This document shows positions 24,301-32,222 of a stretch of 33,584 nt of DNA, in pieces. A program made the position numbers and the translations under genes. Below the pieces are notes generated by a model. That model made no database searches, was not told the DNA's origin, and worked only from the letters and a program-made list of their open reading frames with translations. The stretch comes from Elysia marginata (lineage: Eukaryota; Mollusca; Gastropoda; Plakobranchidae), in contig BMAT01000071.1 in assembly GCA_019649035.1 (NCBI GenBank), positions 282,841-316,424 on the forward strand, written 5' to 3'. Within the stretch, counting starts at the first letter, position 1; the number at the start of each line of letters is the position of its first letter.

Positions 24301-27300
24301 TAGAAAACTACAATGATCCATAATAGGCCTAATGTAAAGCATTTTGATACATACAGGTACTAATTTAACAATTTTCAGATTGCTAAAAAAAAAGTGATAA
24401 ACACTGGAAATTAACCCTGAAACTTTGCTCCATGGGCAGTCATTGTCAGGCAGTAAAAAATCAGTATTTTGTAATAAAAATCAGAAAATCAGTATTTTCT
24501 AATATTTTGGCCAAAAATCAGTATAATACTGATTTAATCTGTATGAATGGCAGGTCTGGACTATTACAGAAAACTGCTAAATTTCCAATAAATTCTAGTA
24601 AAAATGGAAAAACCTGGAAATCAAAGATGCCTACACACAAAAAAGCAAGAAACTTTTAAAGTGTTATGCATGGCACTAAAAACCAACAGCTGCCCTTATA
24701 CTAGAGTCTTTGACAGACTAACTGCTAAAAGGTAGATACAACTCCGTACCAGAGCCTAAACAGCTATATAACCGAAAAGAAAAGTATGAATTTTTTTTAA
24801 TCTTTCATTTGGAGATTTTCTTCAACATTAAGTCTTAAATTTTCCATATTTTCATGTTTTTTTCAACTAAAGAAAACTGCTAAAAAATCAGAATTCCTTC
24901 GAAAATGTGGTATCTTGTATCTCTGAAAAATGTAATCAGAGATTTGACACCCCCAAAGCATTTTTAATCCCTAGTACAGTAACCAGACATAGGTTTCATT
25001 AGTGTCCACATTGAGATGAACTTAAAGTTAACAATTGTACTCGGCAGAGATACAAGCGCCTTTTGCGCAAAAAGCAGGTAAATGTAAACACCTCTATATA
25101 AAGTTCTCCACCTGGCACTGATAACCAATAGCTGACCCTATAGAATCATTGATGTATCAATGGAAAAGGTAGATTCCAACTCTGCACTAGGGTCTATACA
25201 GATATACAACCCAAAAGAAATGTTTCATTTTTTTTTACGTCCCAAGTTTCGACGATTTTCTTTAATAGTTGAGTCTTAGCTACTTTCAAATTTCCTGCTT
25301 TTTGGGCTAAAGATTACTGCTAAAAAATCAGAAATTTGCACCCCTGACTTGGTTTATGTGGAATGTGGAAAAAATAGATGCATTTGGAATGAAATGCTAC
25401 AGAAAAATACTTAGAATTCCATGGACTGCAAGGAGAACAAATCAAAATATCCTACAAGAGCTCGGCATGAAAGAATGCCAGCTCCTTAAAAATATAAAGC
25501 AACTAAAATTGAAATATTTTGGACACGGCGTCACACACAACAACCTCGAAAAATTGTGTCTAGAAGGAGCAGTGGAGGGTAGGAGAGGCAGAGGCAGACC
25601 AAGAAGGAGATGGACTCAAGACATTTCTGACTGGCTTGGCTTTTCTGTAAGGGAAGCGAGTATTCTTGCGCATGACAGAGACAGTTTCCGCTCAGCTGTG
25701 TGAGAGGCTACGTCCTACAAGGATCCGCCATGAAGAAGGAGAAGACTTGGTTTATTGATGTCTCTTTATAAGCTTTAGAAGGCGATAGGTTAATTTTGTG
25801 AAGTAAAATGTAAAAATGAAAAAAAAAATTTTTTTTTAACTTTAGAAAGTAAATTAATCCGAGATTAGAAATTAAACTTTAAATACCCAAAACTACCTTT
25901 CCATCCAACCTTGCCGACTTTCTCCTTGTCCCATACAGTGAACCTGTTGGCAAAAGATCTTCTTGAGGGAGAGGTCGTTTCTTGGCACTTGAGCTCAACT
26001 TTGAAGCTGGTCTGTTTGTTTTTTTCACAATGCACTTGCTGGGTTTGAACTGTAAGGAAGAATATGGTTATTTACGAGTAGATTTTAAAAATAGGTAAAT
26101 GAGTTACTGGCTTGTTCTTGGTAACTAATAACTTGTTCATGACTCATAGAACAGAATAATCATTGAAACTATACCAGTAAAAAGTCAAATTGATTGCAAG
26201 AAAAGGAATGCATTCCATACTACATTGCTATCATAGGTATTTTCAAAAGTAGAGTATTTTCTTATTTAATTATGATAAGTTCAAGGCTTTGGGCAAATTC
26301 ATCGCTTTTCCCATTAAAGACAACTTTGCCAGCAGAATCAAACCTGCTCATGGCGATGATTGAAGATCATTTTAAAACGATTGTGGTTATGAAAGAAAAG
26401 TGGTCATGATAGGGAATATGCCTGCAAACCTGTACCATGTTAACTTGAAAGAATGCCTGCATTTGATTAAAGCTCATCCTTTAAAGTCAACACAGAGACA
26501 TTTCTGTCTCTTTGAAATAACTGAATATTTCTAATTCAAGATGTGGTGATCGAGGTGGATCGCACCTTTATTGTCACCCATTGACAGATACATATATGAT
26601 AACCTGGCAAACTGGTGTCTATGATTATACAAACATTATGTTGATGATGATAAAAAAAAAAAAAAACTTAAACCACAGCTACTTCACTTTCCACTCGCTA
26701 TTGTGATCGCAGCTAAACAAGCAGCCAAACACTCTGATAGAGAATTATAGAATAGCCACATATAAACATTTAAGCAAGAGGTATAGAGGTCTGGGAGAAG
26801 GAGGGGCACGTCAAGAGGCCATGTGGGGTACCTGGTCTATTGTTTACATTTTGTCCCGCCTTGTGACCACCTGTGTAAGCTTCACCCAGGCTTTCCATCT
26901 AGTCGCCGAATGCAATCTTATTTGTAGGTTTACATCACAGGTAAACAAACATGGGGGATGGGGAGGGAGGAGTGTCGGAGTTCTGGACTGGCGGCTGATT
27001 GGTTCTTCTCAGGCCAAGAGTGGTCGTTTTGCAGAAATTTTTTAAAGAGATTGTAAAGAATAGTGTGAGATAAAAAGCTTCCCGCAGACAGTGAGGTAGT
27101 CACTATGCAGAATACCAAAATATAGAAAAAATGCGCGGGAGTCTTAGAAAAAAGTTTGCCAATACAGGTGGTCTCCCTTGACAGGAGGTCAGCTAGGCAG
27201 ATTCAACTGTAATTCGATGACTGAAACTGATGGTCAGTGCATGCAGCCAGTCACAGTGCTCTATTATATTTAGTAATGTAGTATGTCTAGGTTCGGTAAA

Positions 27301-27721
27301 ATAATAATCATTTTCAAAATAGAAGAGACTTTACCAGTCTAAATCAGAAAATGGGCCACCAGCCAAATGAATATGATGCAAAAAATTTCGTGGTGAGAAA
27401 ATGTCTTAAAACTTGATATATTACACCTTTGGTTTTCAATAATTGAAATTTCCTTAACTTTCGACAAAGTTTTGTTGATTTCATGCAAGTTTTAACCTTT
27501 ATTAACACTCTTAAGGTATTGAAGTCCAGGAAACGCATTGTTCAAAATAGTTAACGCTTTGTTATGAGAATTGCAGCAGCTGACTTATTTGCATTGGTTG
27601 TGATTTGTATTAGGTTTATTTACAAAAAACTCACGGGATTCATCAGACCAAAGGCAGCCAGAATTCTTTTGTTATCCTCAAGATTCTTCAGCCTAATGGA
27701 TTCGTACTCGCCAGGCTTCAT
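11817..27721 (-). CDS. Stand-alone SRA (YDG) domain protein, nine coding exons, 454 aa
   Basis: Nine exons (entered separately below) join with continuous phase from an ATG at 27719-27721 to a TGA at 11817-11819. Residues 1-29 hold a [12 protein letters not shown] motif ending in AAFGL. Residues 30-80 are basic, with RRKSARL near 71-77. Residues about 112-275 form an SRA domain, with landmarks [45 protein letters not shown] and RYDGIY. Residues 279-454 are an acidic, Ser/Thr/Glu-rich and probably disordered tail. SRA domains bind modified cytosine in DNA by base flipping, so a nuclear reader of DNA methylation is the likely role. UHRF1 is about 790 residues with UBL, Tudor, PHD and RING domains; none of these is present, and the stop follows the tail directly. 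Introns are full of transposons, but no coding exon is interrupted. No upstream in-frame stop occurs in the first coding exon, so the start is inferred from the motif and exon context. Seen: exons and motifs. Inferred: function. Confidence 0.85.
12648..12763 (-). CDS. SRA gene, exon coding residues 240-278 (SRA end)
   Basis: A 116-nt exon, phase 1 to phase 0, with acceptor TTTTTGTTCCCCCAG and donor GTAGAT. It encodes [20 protein letters not shown], then KFALKRC and SPWSFVQ. It aligns with UHRF1 GIYKVVKYWPE, GFLVWRYLLRRDD and PWT, the closing strands of the SRA domain. Confidence 0.88.
12819..13252 (+). repeat. Interspersed repeat, arm A of a distant inverted pair
   Basis: It aligns over its whole length, with many substitutions, to the reverse complement of 17797-18240. 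Shared words include AAGCTTATTTTCTCTACTT and GACAGAATGCGAGACATAT. It is unclassified and has no coding sequence. It lies in the intron between the exons for residues 189-240 and 240-278. Confidence 0.75.
13274..14169 (+). mobile_element. pogo-like MITE, copy B, with assembly gap
   Basis: Both ends are present (CAGTGGAATCC at the left, GGATTCCACTG at the right) with TA on each side, as in pogo/Tigger transposons. AAGTCAAC recurs about five times near the left end and three times near the right. Positions 13556-14007 are 452 Ns. No transposase is visible outside the gap. Confidence 0.8.
13556..14007. other. Assembly gap (452 N)
   Basis: A run of N. The matching interior of copy A is only about 270-280 bp, so the gap length may be an estimate. 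Confidence 0.99.
14172..14930. other. Intronic tract with fragment of the foldback family
   Basis: It holds a partial copy (14481-14550) of the foldback element at 4977, starting TTAGGAATGGGATTAGGGC. The rest is unrecognised intron sequence. Confidence 0.5.
14955..15125 (-). mobile_element. tRNA-derived SINE
   Basis: On the minus strand the head has an A box (GGCAGAGTGGTTCG) and a good B box (GGTTCGATTCC) at tRNA-like spacing, about 15054-15115. A body follows with TTTTCCTCAGTCCATCC and CTGTAAAATGGGTACC, which fits a SINE rather than a tRNA gene. The left limit is approximate and no target duplication was identified. Confidence 0.7.
15257..15410 (-). CDS. SRA gene, exon coding residues 189-240
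   Basis: A 154-nt exon, phase 0 to phase 1, with acceptor ending CCCCCAG and a weak donor, GTTGTT. It encodes [20 protein letters not shown], then [11 protein letters not shown], then [10 protein letters not shown]. This corresponds to QSCDQKLTNTNRALAL, KPVRVIRSFK and YAPEEGNRYDG of UHRF1. The YDG triplet that names the domain spans this junction. Confidence 0.88.
16028..16065 (-). CDS. SRA gene, 38-nt micro-exon, residues 176-188
   Basis: A 38-nt exon, phase 1 to phase 0, with acceptor AAATTTGCAG and donor GTATCA. It encodes [18 protein letters not shown] is the SRA signature that precedes the NKR finger in UHRF1 (GGRDLSGNKRT). Here the finger position reads T-K-A instead of N-K-R. Skipping this exon would shift the reading frame. 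Confidence 0.85.
16677..16789 (-). CDS. SRA gene, exon coding residues 138-176 (methyl-base pocket)
   Basis: A 113-nt exon, phase 2 to phase 1, with acceptor CATTTACAG and donor GTCAGT. It encodes [18 protein letters not shown], then [11 protein letters not shown] and FTYTGEG. By alignment from memory with human UHRF1, the pocket residues Tyr466, Asp469, Tyr478 and Thr479 are present as Y160, D163, Y172 and T173. Ala463 is replaced by S157. V141 matches Val446 of the thumb loop. Confidence 0.9.
17269..17329 (-). CDS. SRA gene, exon coding residues 118-138
   Basis: A 61-nt exon, phase 1 to phase 2, with donor GTGAGT and a weak acceptor, CATACATTGAAG. It encodes [20 protein letters not shown], aligning with the first SRA strand of UHRF1 (IPVGTMWRFRVQ, then SGVHRPH). 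It is separated from the previous exon by a 6.5 kb intron that houses the DIRS fossil. Confidence 0.85.
17797..18240 (-). repeat. Interspersed repeat, arm B of a distant inverted pair
   Basis: Inverted copy of 12819-13252, in the large intron upstream of the exon at 17269-17329. The two arms bracket four coding exons of the SRA gene. Confidence 0.75.
18338..19190 (+). mobile_element. MITE of the CAGTCAAACC family, copy 1
   Basis: It begins CAGTCAAACCTGCC after TA and ends with the inverted GTCAAGGCAGGTTTGA. GTCGTC/GACGAC motifs recur near both ends. There is no transposase. A 28-nt tandem duplication containing CACGAGGGAGGAGGGGCACG lies at about 18757-18812. TA ends suggest the Tc1/mariner-pogo group. 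Confidence 0.7.
19192..19471. mobile_element. Compact DIRS-related remnant with 73-bp inverted ends
   Basis: Arms at about 19192-19266 and 19399-19471 are inverted copies (CTATAATCAAACGAACTT against AAGTTCATTTGATTATAG). The 130-bp centre contains AGATGTCACGAGGCTTCAG, matching the reverse complement of the inner flank of the right terminus of the adjacent 4.1 kb DIRS element. It is read as a deleted fossil of a related subfamily. Confidence 0.5.
19473..23616 (-). mobile_element. DIRS-type tyrosine-recombinase retrotransposon fossil
   Basis: About 4.1 kb on the minus strand, bounded by inverted terminal repeats of about 44 bp (roughly 19473-19516 and 23572-23616) that differ at about three positions. 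Parts in order: a leader with a 25-nt tandem repeat (23256-23325), a gag-like region (about 21.9-23.2 kb), reverse transcriptase and RNase H (about 20.4-21.8 kb) and a tyrosine recombinase region (about 19.6-20.6 kb). No methyltransferase segment was recognised. Inverted ends plus RT plus tyrosine recombinase are the DIRS hallmarks. The element is broken, with roughly four to six breaks, and is moderately young judging by its termini. It sits in the 6.5 kb intron of the SRA gene, in the same orientation as that gene. Confidence 0.85.
23256..23325 (-). repeat. 25-nt tandem repeat in the DIRS leader
   Basis: Nearly three units of AACTACCCTCTGCGAGGAAC plus CAGTGC-like ends. CCTCTGCGA-type words recur for another 70 nt. 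Confidence 0.8.
23650..23779 (+). mobile_element. pogo-like MITE right end, copy C
   Basis: It ends AAGCGGATTCCACTG before TA, with GTTGACTT motifs spaced inside, matching the right terminus at 14169. The left part is missing. It stops 15 nt from the SRA exon at 23795. Confidence 0.7.
23795..23906 (-). CDS. SRA gene, exon coding residues 81-118 (SRA entry)
   Basis: A 112-nt exon, phase 0 to phase 1, with acceptor TTTCTTTTTCAG and donor GTGAAT. It encodes [15 protein letters not shown], a short acidic stretch, then FYGPIPG. The last piece matches the FGPIPG that opens the UHRF1 SRA domain. A pogo-like MITE end lies 15 nt downstream of the exon (23779), so a transposon landed almost at the splice donor without breaking it. 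Confidence 0.85.
23979..25346. mobile_element. hAT-like region with internal 225-bp direct repeats
   Basis: The left end CAGGGATGCCAAA and the right end TTTGCACCCCTG are hAT-type inverted ends, but no matching target duplication was seen, so the pairing is tentative. Inside are direct repeats 24672-24896 and 25114-25339, each ending GCTAAAAAATCAGAA, and a nested element at 24110. Confidence 0.4.
24110..24558. mobile_element. Nested hAT-like MITE
   Basis: Ends CAGACCTGCCACTC and GAATGGCAGGTCTG. Repeated AAAAATCAGTAT words occur near both ends in opposite orientations. Flanks GGGTATTA and GACTATTA are a partial 8-bp match. No coding sequence. Confidence 0.55.
25358..25743 (+). mobile_element. 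5'-truncated LINE, RTE-like reverse transcriptase C-terminus
   Basis: An open frame (25356-25703) reads [20 protein letters not shown], then [14 protein letters not shown], then [12 protein letters not shown]. This is the C-terminal tail found after the RT domain in RTE-like LINEs. The insert is flanked by identical 12-bp duplications, GACTTGGTTTAT, at 25346-25357 and 25744-25755, and ends in GAAGAAGGAGAA. The intact frame suggests a fairly recent insertion. Confidence 0.85.
25897..26049 (-). CDS. SRA gene, exon coding residues 30-80 (basic linker)
   Basis: This exon has exactly 51 codons, phase 0 to phase 0, with acceptor TTCTTCCTTACAG and donor GTAGTT. It encodes a Lys/Arg/Ser-rich segment including [25 protein letters not shown] and [12 protein letters not shown]. 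The basic runs could serve as a nuclear localisation signal or DNA contact. The RRKSARL piece resembles the RRS.RL patch after the N-terminal motif of Cmr1/WDR76 proteins. Confidence 0.75.
26050..26332. other. Intron tract without recognised features
   Basis: AT-rich; nothing recognised. The intron tracts 25756-25896, 27212-27634 and 27782-28533 are similar. Confidence 0.5.
26333..27209 (+). mobile_element. MITE of the CAGTCAAACC family, copy 2
   Basis: Alignable with 18338-19190 in the same orientation. Shared words are GGTTTACATCACAGGTAAACA, split here as GGTTTACATCAC plus AGGTAAACA, and a similar TATAGAAAAAA tail. It ends TTCAACTG before TA. It is more diverged than copy 1. It lies in the intron between the exons for residues 1-29 and 30-80. 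Confidence 0.65.
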
Positions 27722-27781
27722 CTTTCTTTGTTTTTGTGGGTTTATTAGACTGATTAAAAACAAAGTTATAATACTGTTACC
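27635..27781 (-). CDS. SRA gene, first coding exon (5' UTR plus residues 1-29)
   Basis: The acceptor at 27782-27783 is strong: a T-rich tract ending TTTTTTTACAG. The exon has about 60 nt of leader, then ATG at 27719-27721 and 29 codons, ending in phase 0 at the donor GTGAGT. The coding part reads [13 protein letters not shown] and continues to GLMNP. Since an acceptor precedes the leader, at least one non-coding exon must lie further upstream, possibly at 29.33 kb. The leader reads through without a stop in this frame, but its AT-rich hydrophobic translation is unlikely to be coding. Confidence 0.75.
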
Positions 27782-28541
27782 CTGTAAAAAAAGAAACAAA
27801 AATAAACAATCAAATTATATTATGTCTTGCCATAGCAGTAATGGGTCAAGTTGAGCTGGATTTTGAAAAACTGTTAAAAGTGGATCTTCTAGGTTTGTTC
27901 CTCTTTTTCTCAATATTTTACATCAAAAAAAGTTCTCATAGCCTCTAACAAGGATGGGTTGGGTACTCTTGGACTATTGAGATCCTGAGTTCGATAGAAA
28001 AATATTGATATTGGCTACTTTCACATTTAGTAACAGGTCCAATGGAATTAACAAACTTACAAATAATATGGCTTGTTTTCAAAGTGTTTTTAATAATTTA
28101 TAGCCGGTAGCCCTACAAGTACAAAGAAGAAAAAAAGAAAAAAACAAAAATGTCTTAACTCTTATACTAGGCTAAATAAGAACTTTAGTTCTTGACTATA
28201 TTTATAAAAGTAATCCTTGGTTCATATGACCTGTTAGAGAAGTCGACATTATAAACTGGAAAGACTTTAAAAGAGTAATTTCCTGTCGTGTCCCTTTCAC
28301 CAGTCTGGTTAAATAGAAATGCTAATGCTTCCAGATGCTCACACATTTCGCAATTTGAATCTAGAATCTAGGCCTAGTCTAGATCTAGGCTGTCCAGTAT
28401 CCTTTAATCCTTGGTTGGTAGATATAATACTTTTAAAAGTTAAATGTCATTAAAGAGCAACTGATTCTCTTTTTGATTTGAGACTAAAATTGGTGAGTAA
28501 GTAGATTTAGTGTCTCTCTTTGGGTCTACCAAAGCTTGTTT

Positions 28542-28788
28542 GGAAAGACTTCCGTACTACACAACCACTTAACCCGAGAACAGTCATGGAGAGTGTTAAG
28601 TCATGACTAGAATCTATTAGATCTATATTAAAAAAAGTTAAAAATCGGCCCGCGCTTTTAAAATCTATTGTATCCTCCGGGATGGAACAGTCATAAGAAC
28701 TGAATTTGGAAGTTAATCAGAGTTAACGTAAGTATTCAGGGTTTTAAGTATTATTTTCAAAGTGGTTGTGCAGTACGGAAGTCTTCCC
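28542..28788. mobile_element. 247-bp MITE with 8-bp target duplications
   Basis: Terminal inverted repeats of about 29 bp (GGAAAGACTTCCGTACTACA and its counterpart, two mismatches) are flanked by GCTTGTTT at 28534-28541 and 28789-28796. An 8-bp duplication with GG ends fits Merlin, P or Mutator-type elements; the superfamily is not decided. Confidence 0.8.
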
Positions 28789-28807
28789 GCTTGTTTGTCA
28801 TGAAGAG

Positions 28808-29135
28808 TTGGGTTGGGTTGTTTAAATTTTAACATCTCTTTTCAACTACAAGGTTATATCAGAGACGGCGTTTGGGACAATTGAAAGTGTGCTGCCACAC
28901 TGTGATGTAAGGAGCACTTGCAATGCATACACCACACTCAGTCATATTATCCTGACACTGACAGCGGGCCGACCAGACTTAGCACTAAATCCATAATGCC
29001 AGACACTAGGCGGATCAGCTGCTAATACCAGTTTTAAAGTCCTTGGTTTGACTCGGCCGGGGATCAAACCCACACCTCCCTATCTCTGAGCGAGTGCCTT
29101 AGCCTTACCGCTACGGCGCTAGGCCACAGAGCCGG
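28808..29135 (-). mobile_element. Complete tRNA-derived SINE with 14-bp target duplications
   Basis: Flanked by TTTGTCATGAAGAG at 28794-28807 and 29136-29149. On the minus strand the head has a tRNA-like B box GGGTTTGATCCC (about 29052-29063) and an A-box-like GTGGCCTAGCGCCGTAGCGG. The body contains GTCAGTGTCAGGATAATATG and the tail ends AACCCAACCCAA. The core word recurs in the SINE piece at 32.1 kb. Confidence 0.85.
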
Positions 29136-29330
29136 TTTGTCATGAAGAGACAACCCTGTCATCTGTTTAGTGTTAACAGAGATCTAGTAATCTAGACAAT
29201 TTAAAACTCACCAGTAAAAAATTACGGTTGTTTTGTATAATATTTACTTTGATTTATAGATCTAGACTCTTGATTAATTTTCAGTTTCTAAGTAGATCTA
29301 GTACATGTACTAGGCCTAGTAAAACCGCAC

Positions 29331-29425
29331 CTGTTGCTTCTTAGTTACACTGTTACAGAGTTTCAGTTTTCAGGCAAAGAAATAGGAGAGGCGTGTTTCC
29401 GGTCATGGCTCCCGCCAAAGCACGT
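29331..29425 (-). promoter_or_regulatory. Candidate promoter and non-coding first exon of the SRA gene
   Basis: On the minus strand a dense motif cluster reads TTTGGCGGGA (E2F-like, 29410-29419), GCCATG (YY1-like, 29404-29409) and ACCGGAAAC (ETS-like, 29395-29403). About 65 nt further downstream, AGCAACAG followed by GTGCGG could be a splice donor at 29330. That would give a short untranslated exon joined to the acceptor at 27781. This is inference from motif order and distance; no TATA box was assigned and other first exons are possible. Confidence 0.35.
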
Positions 29426-29429
29426 TGAT

Positions 29430-32085
29430 TTCGTATAATAAGCTTTTCGTCAATCATAAATAAATATAATTTTTTGTTTTTGTTCTTTTTACGGGGTGGG
29501 GTGGTTTTACTTTTGTTCCATTATTATCGAACAACAAATCGACAGCCCCAAAACAAACAATCACCTATTGGTTTATTTATAAAACTAGTGCGACGTTATG
29601 GTGTCTAATGCATTTGCTTTCATGCGAAACATCTCAAGATACAGAAAACAATATTTTGTGTCCATTTTAGATCGGGAGGTGCGTGTTTTTGTTGTTAATG
29701 CTGTTGTTATTTTTGTGGCTATTGTAATTATTAATGTTTTGCTGTTGATTTATTATTGCAGTGTTATTACTATTGAAAAAATGTATGTGTATGTTCTACT
29801 GGAGGTAGACAGAACTAAACCGAAATTGTTTATGTACATTTAAATAGAAAAGGTGGTTTTTTTTAATAATGACAACATTTATGCCGTACACAAACCTTAA
29901 TGTTACAGCATGTTAGAACAATGATATGAAGACATGTCCTGGTTTCTGTATGATGAATCAGATTCTATTCTTTTATACGAGTATCTATTAGAGCAATGCC
30001 ACGCCACATAACAAGGCCCTCTTTATTTCTTTTTCTGCATAAAGAATTACGATGCTAAATTTGTGATCTTTCAGGAATATTATAGATTGTATTGCTTACA
30101 GTCAATATATACGTATCCATTACATATTGAAAAAAACTTCTACCCGAACAAAAAAGTTGTAAATTTAGGCATAGGCCTACTACGTCACCTACAACAAACT
30201 AATGTCTGAATGCTAAAAGGCAGCCAAGGCGTAAGCGCATTTTTTCTCCTAGTTTTCATCGTTTTGTTTCCTTAAAACTACTTAGTTTTGCCTTGATAAT
30301 TTATCATTTTTCACTATTAAAATTTAAAACAATAACCCATCTTACTTTTGTAAGTCGAACACTTCATCGGCCAAAGCAATATCTTTTTGTTTTCTCACTG
30401 TTTTGAAAACCTAAATTCTCTACTATAACTATGTTTGTGGCATATTGGCTTTGTATTACGTGCTTTTAATGTTTCATACATATTTTTTCTTTGCAAAACT
30501 GAAAGCTTAATGCCCACATGAGCCATTTTGTGTGGAGTGGAAGAGAAAAGGAAATGTCATAAGCGACTGATTGCAGCTATTCAAGCAAACCGCTGCATGT
30601 TGGTATTCTTTACTTATGAGAAGCCACACTGGTTTTATTTAGAGCTATCTCAATCGTGTCAGTTGGCTCTGAATTAGCAAAACAAAATATGGTAATATTT
30701 TGGCGTTTTAAGGGGAAAATCTATTGTACCGGTACCTTTGAAGGGCAAAAATAACCCAACCAAAAACCTTTAAGTTTATTGTTAAAAACCTTTCAGTTTA
30801 TGTTTCGATAAACATTTTGCACGTGGGCCTAAAAATTTAGCAGTTTGTTTTAATCTTAGCGAAATGGATTTTTTCAACGTTGTCCATAATGTATCTAGCG
30901 ATTTTTCTTCCTTATCCATTAAAGACATATTAATTTTATTTACATGTATTGTGTTATGTATACTAGCAACGTGTCAGTAAAGTCGAAAAGACCTGTCTAA
31001 CAATAGGTGTCGTTTATTATTTATTTTATAACTCTGTCCATTATATATGTACGATACAAAAAATACTTTAAAAAAAAAGCAGAGATAAAGAAGAGAAGAA
31101 GCAGATTGCCGCATGTAGGCCCTATAAGTTAACGTGGAAAAAGACAACGTAGCTTAAATAAATTGAGTGTCTGTTTGCAAAATATATATGCTAACATAAT
31201 ATTAAAAATCTTCGCAATTTTTTCTTGGAATGGATCAAGGTAATAATACTTTAAATTATAAGCCTAATTGAATTTTAAAAAATTAGTATTCTATTGTTGT
31301 TAACGCTGAGAAAGCATTGTTTTTTAGATCTTGTGTTGGACACGATCTTTCAACCAGGAATCATAACTCATTTTCCCCGCTAATCTCATTCCCGATGCTA
31401 GAGTAAAGGGAATTTCAGTGAAAGAGGGGCGCAACTCAAATTTGCTTGCAGGAGTTGCGCTTCTTCCCCGTCTCTTCCCGTTGGGTAGGTCGGCTGTCCC
31501 GGCAGTGTAGGCTATGCGGCCGTACCTAGGCTATCTCTGTCTGATGATCTAGGGCCGTAATGCATGTATTTTATGATAGAAAGACATACATACATGTACT
31601 TAGTCTTACTATTGTTAGAGACTCCAATTTCTCAAAGCGTCTGAATCATGATGAATGATGAATCTTAACGTGTTTGTTTTTTCACAAGGCTTATCATGAG
31701 TTATAGGATTTTGAATTAGTCTGAGGCGTTTCAATGTCTCTGTCATCACTGTTCTGTGCATGGCAGTTGAAGATAAACACATATTTGGCTTTGTTTCAAT
31801 CTAGATATACAGTATTTAGCTTCGTTAAGTCATTGTTTAAATCACGGAGTGTATGTATTCAAAGCCACGGTGATTAGCCTTCTAGATTAGAGGTCTTGTT
31901 ACCATCTAGGTCCAGTTTTTGGCTTAAAGTTCATCTAGATCTGATTTAGATTTAGCTTAGGTCTTGGAGTATGGAAGAATTAGCGGAAAGAAATAAACTA
32001 AAAACACATGTAGAAACAACAACAAAAAAACCCCAAAAAAGCATAACAACAACAACAACAAAAAAAAGAAAGTGAATAGTGGCTC
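29430..32085. other. Upstream non-coding region
   Basis: No gene recognised over 2.6 kb. A small hairpin, GCGCAACTC with GAGTTGCGC, occurs near 31430-31462. The open frame at 29598-29843 is AT-rich, Val/Ile-heavy and without support. Confidence 0.5.
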
Positions 32086-32087
32086 AG

Positions 32088-32222
32088 GGCTTGGGTCCCA
32101 TTGACAATTTACGGGCTGCCACCCAGAGACTAGCGGGGATACCATGACTAAGCCTCAGCCGGTCACATTATACTGACACCGACCCAACCAGTTGGGGCCC
32201 GGACTGTGCTCGGCTGTGTTAA
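32088..32222 (-). mobile_element. SINE core fragment
   Basis: On the minus strand GTCGGTGTCAGTATAATGTG is followed by ACCGGCTGAGG and CTCTGGGTGGCAGCCC. This matches the core of the SINE at 28808 (CAGTGTCAGGATAATATGAC). The tRNA head is not recognisable. Confidence 0.5.

Noticed and set aside
11817-27781. Calling the gene UHRF1
   Set aside because: SRA motifs match UHRF1, but no UBL, Tudor, PHD or RING exon can be found, and the protein has its own start and stop in phase.
29036-29135. Possible tRNA gene
   Set aside because: This is the head of a complete SINE with 14-bp target duplications.
29598-29843. 81-codon open frame, possible membrane peptide
   Set aside because: Val/Ile-rich translation of AT-rich DNA with no homology cue, splice context or matching promoter.
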